Shown here: positions 61,610 through 64,000 of the stretch, in pieces
Position numbering within the stretch: the first letter of the stretch is position 1
Layout of the letters: the number at the start of each line of letters is the position of its first letter
Source of the DNA: Leptolyngbya sp. PCC 7375
Lineage (GTDB): Bacteria; Cyanobacteriota; Cyanobacteriia; Phormidesmidales; Phormidesmidaceae
Direction: 5' to 3'
DNA length: 64,000 bases
Assembly (NCBI RefSeq): GCF_000316115.1
Contig: NZ_JH993797.1
Coordinates: 4,078,486 to 4,142,485, forward strand
Notes under the pieces: generated by a model
Databases searched by the model: none
What the model saw: only the letters and a program-made list of their open reading frames with translations
Told to the model about the DNA's origin: nothing
Made by a program: the position numbers and the translations under genes

Positions 61610-62242
61610 ATGGGCAGCATTTTCAAGAAATGGCCGTTGAGACGGTTGCTACAACAAGTATTTCTGAGTGTGCTAATAGGGTGCATATGGTGTCTAGGAG
61701 CCTCTACAGCCGTAGCAGAAACGGCCCAAGCAACATTTGCAGGGGGCTGTTTTTGGTGTATGGAGCATCCCTTTGATGAGCTACAAGGGGTAACAGATAC
61801 CACCTCAGGCTACATGGGAGGCACTGTTAACAACCCTAGCTATCGTCAGGTCTCCTCAGGGACAACAGGCCATGCAGAGGTTGTACAGATTAAGTATGAC
61901 CCCGACATCATCAGCTATGAAACACTTTTAGATACCTTTTGGCGAAATGTAGATCCCCTGGATACCCAAGGGCAGTTTTGCGACAAAGGTAGCCAATATC
62001 GATCGATCATCTTTTATAAAAATGAAATTCAGCGCCAGCTTGCTGAAACGTCAAAAGAAGCAGTGAGTCATTTATTTGATCAACCCATTGCCACTGACTT
62101 GCTACCAGCAGATACGTTTTATCCGGCAGAAGATTACCACCAGAATTATTATCAGACTCATCCAGCTCGCTATCGGATATATCGCTTTGGTTGTGGTCGT
62201 GATCAGCGTTTAGGAGAGCTGTGGGGTAATTTGCACGAGTAA
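61610..62242 (+). CDS. msrA: Peptide-methionine (S)-S-oxide reductase, exported form
   Basis: MsrA repairs methionine-S-sulfoxide. I choose ATG 61610, with AGAGG upstream; the frame is open to 61529. The 210-residue protein starts with a signal sequence (LQQVFLSVLIGCIWCLGASTAVA), so it works in the periplasm or thylakoid lumen. The catalytic Cys is in FAGGCFWCMEHPFDEL, with GYMGGTVNNPSYRQV, GHAEVVQIKYDP, FWRNVDPLDTQGQFCDKGSQYRS and FYPAEDYHQNYY following. The family's C-terminal resolving region is shortened, ending RFGCGRDQRL with one Cys. Confidence 0.93.
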   Translation: MGSIFKKWPLRRLLQQVFLSVLIGCIWCLGASTAVAETAQATFAGGCFWCMEHPFDELQGVTDTTSGYMGGTVNNPSYRQVSSGTTGHAEVVQIKYDPDIISYETLLDTFWRNVDPLDTQGQFCDKGSQYRSIIFYKNEIQRQLAETSKEAVSHLFDQPIATDLLPADTFYPAEDYHQNYYQTHPARYRIYRFGCGRDQRLGELWGNLHE

Positions 62243-62377
62243 TCTTAACTTGAGTGCATGTTGTGACGATGATTCCCACCGGCAGAATCACTTCAATTGA
62301 CAGCCGATATATATCTATCTGCTCAAGGGATAAAAAACTGACTAAAGTAAAGGGTAGATGTAATCCAATAAGTGCCC

Positions 62378-63025
62378 ATGACTGCTGTACAGCTTTCTGC
62401 GCGCGATATCATGCGTGCCGCCTACGAAAACCGCTACACCTGGGATGGAAACTTCCCTGGCTACACTACAGATGTCGAATTTAAGCATGGTGAGCAAACC
62501 TATATTGGGAAAGCTCGAGTTAATCCCGACCTGTCAGCTGAGGTTTTTGATATTGAGGATGAGGCAGCACTGAAGCTGGTTAAAGGGCAACTATGGGAGG
62601 TTGCCATTCATCGAGTACGCCGTGAGTTTGAAGATACCCATGGCAAAAATACATTTGCCCTGGGTGACACTGATGAGCGTGGAGCTGTGGAGATCCTGGT
62701 CGAAGGAAAATCCACTGGTGATAAATACAAGGTTCTTGATAATGAGGTGGTGCTAGTTCATCGCCACATCCACGGCGTAGTCGTTACTATTAACACCTTT
62801 AGCGCTCACGACACTGGTGCCGGCTACTTATCCCATACCTATGATTCGGTATACCACGACCCAAAAACTGGAAAGCAGAAAAAAGGGCGTAGCGAATTTA
62901 CCGACGAGTACGACAAAGTAGGTGATTACTTTATCTTGACTCGTCGTGCGATCGCATCTGCTGATGAGGGCGACATGGAGTTCAACTTCTCCAATATTCA
63001 GTTCCTAGCCACCGCAGCTAAATAA
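62378..63025 (+). CDS. DUF3386 protein
   Basis: A 215-residue protein from ATG 62378; GTG 62372 is two codons earlier. It begins MTAVQLSARDIMRAAYENRY and contains GNFPGYTTDVEF, YIGKARVNPDLSAEV, HRVRREFEDTHGKNTFALGD, VLVHRHIHGVVVTINTFSAHDTG and the tail YFILTRRAIASADEGD. These match the cyanobacterial DUF3386 family as I remember it. The fold is probably a beta-rich lipid-binding-like barrel; function unknown. It follows msrA in the same direction. Confidence 0.75.
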   Translation: MTAVQLSARDIMRAAYENRYTWDGNFPGYTTDVEFKHGEQTYIGKARVNPDLSAEVFDIEDEAALKLVKGQLWEVAIHRVRREFEDTHGKNTFALGDTDERGAVEILVEGKSTGDKYKVLDNEVVLVHRHIHGVVVTINTFSAHDTGAGYLSHTYDSVYHDPKTGKQKKGRSEFTDEYDKVGDYFILTRRAIASADEGDMEFNFSNIQFLATAAK

Positions 63026-63088
63026 CGAATAAATAGCCAAAACAGTCAATCACAAATTATTTGACTAGCTGCCCGCTCTACAGTTTTA

Positions 63089-63568
63089 CTAACGGAGCGG
63101 GCATTGTTTACGTAGATTTTCCGTCACTGCCCCCACCTGCGCTTCAGAATCTAGCTGTAGTGTACGCACATCGGTTTGAATCTGATCGTTAGGGTCAGGG
63201 TTGCTAGCTATCAACTCCGCCGCTTGATAGCGATAGTCCGAAGCTTGCTGATATACCTCAACAAGCTGGAACTGAATCGTTTGCAACTTGCGATTTGAGA
63301 TCAGCAGACCATCAAGTACCTGGGACACATCATAGTAAATGCGGCCAATCTGACGCTCAATGCCCTGGTTGTAGTCCGAGCCACCCAGATTGCCTTCATT
63401 GATTTCTTGAATACGTAAGTTGCCCTCTGCTAGAGCTCCATTAATTAAGGAACAGTCTTCACGAGGAGTACAGCTAGTCAAGATTAGGGCCGCCGAAACA
63501 CTTAACGATAAAACTAAGCGACCTACGATACGAGAACAATAAAAAGTGGACATATAAGATTTATACAT
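63089..63568 (-). CDS. Predicted lipoprotein, unknown
   Basis: From ATG 63568 (MYKSYMSTFYCSRIVG) the 159-residue protein has a signal sequence LVLSLSVSAALILTSC with a lipobox Cys (LTSC). The mature part is helical and Gln/Tyr-rich (QIGRIYYDVSQVLDGL, KLQTIQFQLVEVYQQASDYRYQAAEL). It ends AVTENLRKQCPLR, with a second and third Cys that may form a disulfide. The frame is open to 63667, but the upstream part lacks signal-like features. It is divergent from the dehydrogenase gene. Confidence 0.62.
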   Translation of the reverse strand: MYKSYMSTFYCSRIVGRLVLSLSVSAALILTSCTPREDCSLINGALAEGNLRIQEINEGNLGGSDYNQGIERQIGRIYYDVSQVLDGLLISNRKLQTIQFQLVEVYQQASDYRYQAAELIASNPDPNDQIQTDVRTLQLDSEAQVGAVTENLRKQCPLR

Positions 63569-63748
63569 ACAGTGATTGGGTTGCGACGAAGGCCCATTTG
63601 GCTTTGTGCGTCTCCCGATTTCCAGTGAAAATACATTAGCCAACTTCCACAGGACAAGCAGCAACACTATCGCTTCTTAGTTTTACAGGTTACTAGGGTT
63701 ACCCCAGGACAGCTGGAATTCAAACATACTGACAGAGAGGAAATTAAA

Positions 63749-64000
63749 TTGAACATTGGTTTTCTAGGTACAGGGCTGATGGGTACACCCATGGCACAGC
63801 TGCTCCAATCAGCTGGATATCAAGTATATGCTTGGAACCGCAGTGCTCATAAGTTAGAGGGGCTGTTAGCAACAGGGGTTAAACAGGCAGAGACTCCCGC
63901 GAGTGCGATCGCAGCTTCCCAACTGATTATCCTGATGTTGACCAATGCTGCCGCCATCGAGACCACCCTCTTAAGTCCAGAAGCTAAGGCAGAGCTAACG
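63749..64000 (+). CDS. NAD(P)-dependent 3-hydroxyisobutyrate dehydrogenase-like oxidoreductase, N-terminal part
   Basis: The frame starts at TTG 63749 behind GAGAGGA and runs off the window edge, 84 codons. The protein reads NIGFLGTGLMGTPMAQLLQS, the Rossmann dinucleotide motif GxGxMGxxMA of the beta-hydroxyacid dehydrogenase family, then YQVYAWNRSAHKLEGLLATG and QLIILMLTNAAAIETTLL. In place of the NADPH-type R the motif is WNRS, which suggests NADP use. Substrate cannot be told from the N-terminus. Confidence 0.85.
   Translation, partial: MNIGFLGTGLMGTPMAQLLQSAGYQVYAWNRSAHKLEGLLATGVKQAETPASAIAASQLIILMLTNAAAIETTLLSPEAKAELT

Overview
The window is a piece of a cyanobacterial chromosome. It carries genes found only in oxygenic phototrophs (psaD, psbU, apcF, petG, cytM, gifA, a BicA-type bicarbonate transporter), many copies of the HIP1 octamer GCGATCGC both inside and between genes, and several cyanobacteria-specific unknowns (DUF3120, DUF3386, a TIGR03279-type radical SAM protein). 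The species cannot be named from the sequence alone. No rRNA, tRNA or CRISPR array was seen.

Layout. 1-4 kb: 5' part of tilS, then the division-site operon minC-minD-minE, meeting a SpoU methyltransferase end to end. 4-9.7 kb: a thioredoxin-fold protein, a lipoprotein, ychF with a VOC protein, an SGNH hydrolase and ispH. 9.8-19.5 kb: an orphan helical protein, an ABC-2 permease, psaD, trpE, a membrane protein, a mannose-1-phosphate guanylyltransferase, an LCP-family protein and a second SGNH hydrolase. 19.6-22.1 kb is a nitrogen module: glnA with the glutamine synthetase inhibitor gene gifA just downstream. Each has a GTA-N8-TAC NtcA site, placed as an activator site for glnA and over the -35 region for gifA. 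22.5-25.2 kb: apcF, an FGGY sugar kinase, petG and cytM.

25.2-27.4 kb: ddl, preceded by the most unusual feature of the window, five tandem copies of a unit of about 100 nt, each with a 5' stem, an almost invariant core and a 3' intrinsic terminator. This looks like a tandem small-RNA gene array on the minus strand. 27.4-43.6 kb: housekeeping and envelope genes (TolC family, TIGR03279-type protein, uppP, DUF3120, FHA-cyclase, psbU, nadB, DUF255 protein, SLH protein, M17 aminopeptidase), a decayed tag pseudogene and a small one-TM protein.

43.8-51.4 kb is a minus-strand inorganic-carbon and sodium block: the seven-gene Mrp antiporter operon (C-D-E-F-G-A-B order, overlapping genes), a CPA2 cation/proton antiporter, a small membrane protein and bicA. 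Together they would pair Na+-dependent bicarbonate uptake with Na+ extrusion. 52-55.3 kb: an SbcC/Rad50-like ATPase without a visible zinc hook and a TPR-like protein.

55.3-61.4 kb has the look of an accessory island: a small gene with a premature stop, an IS1634-type transposase, long AT-rich gaps, an unknown 59-residue ORF, and a large caspase/nSTAND fusion that lacks the usual WD40 repeats and ends in a membrane anchor. The window closes with msrA, a DUF3386 protein, a lipoprotein and the start of an NAD(P)-dependent dehydrogenase.
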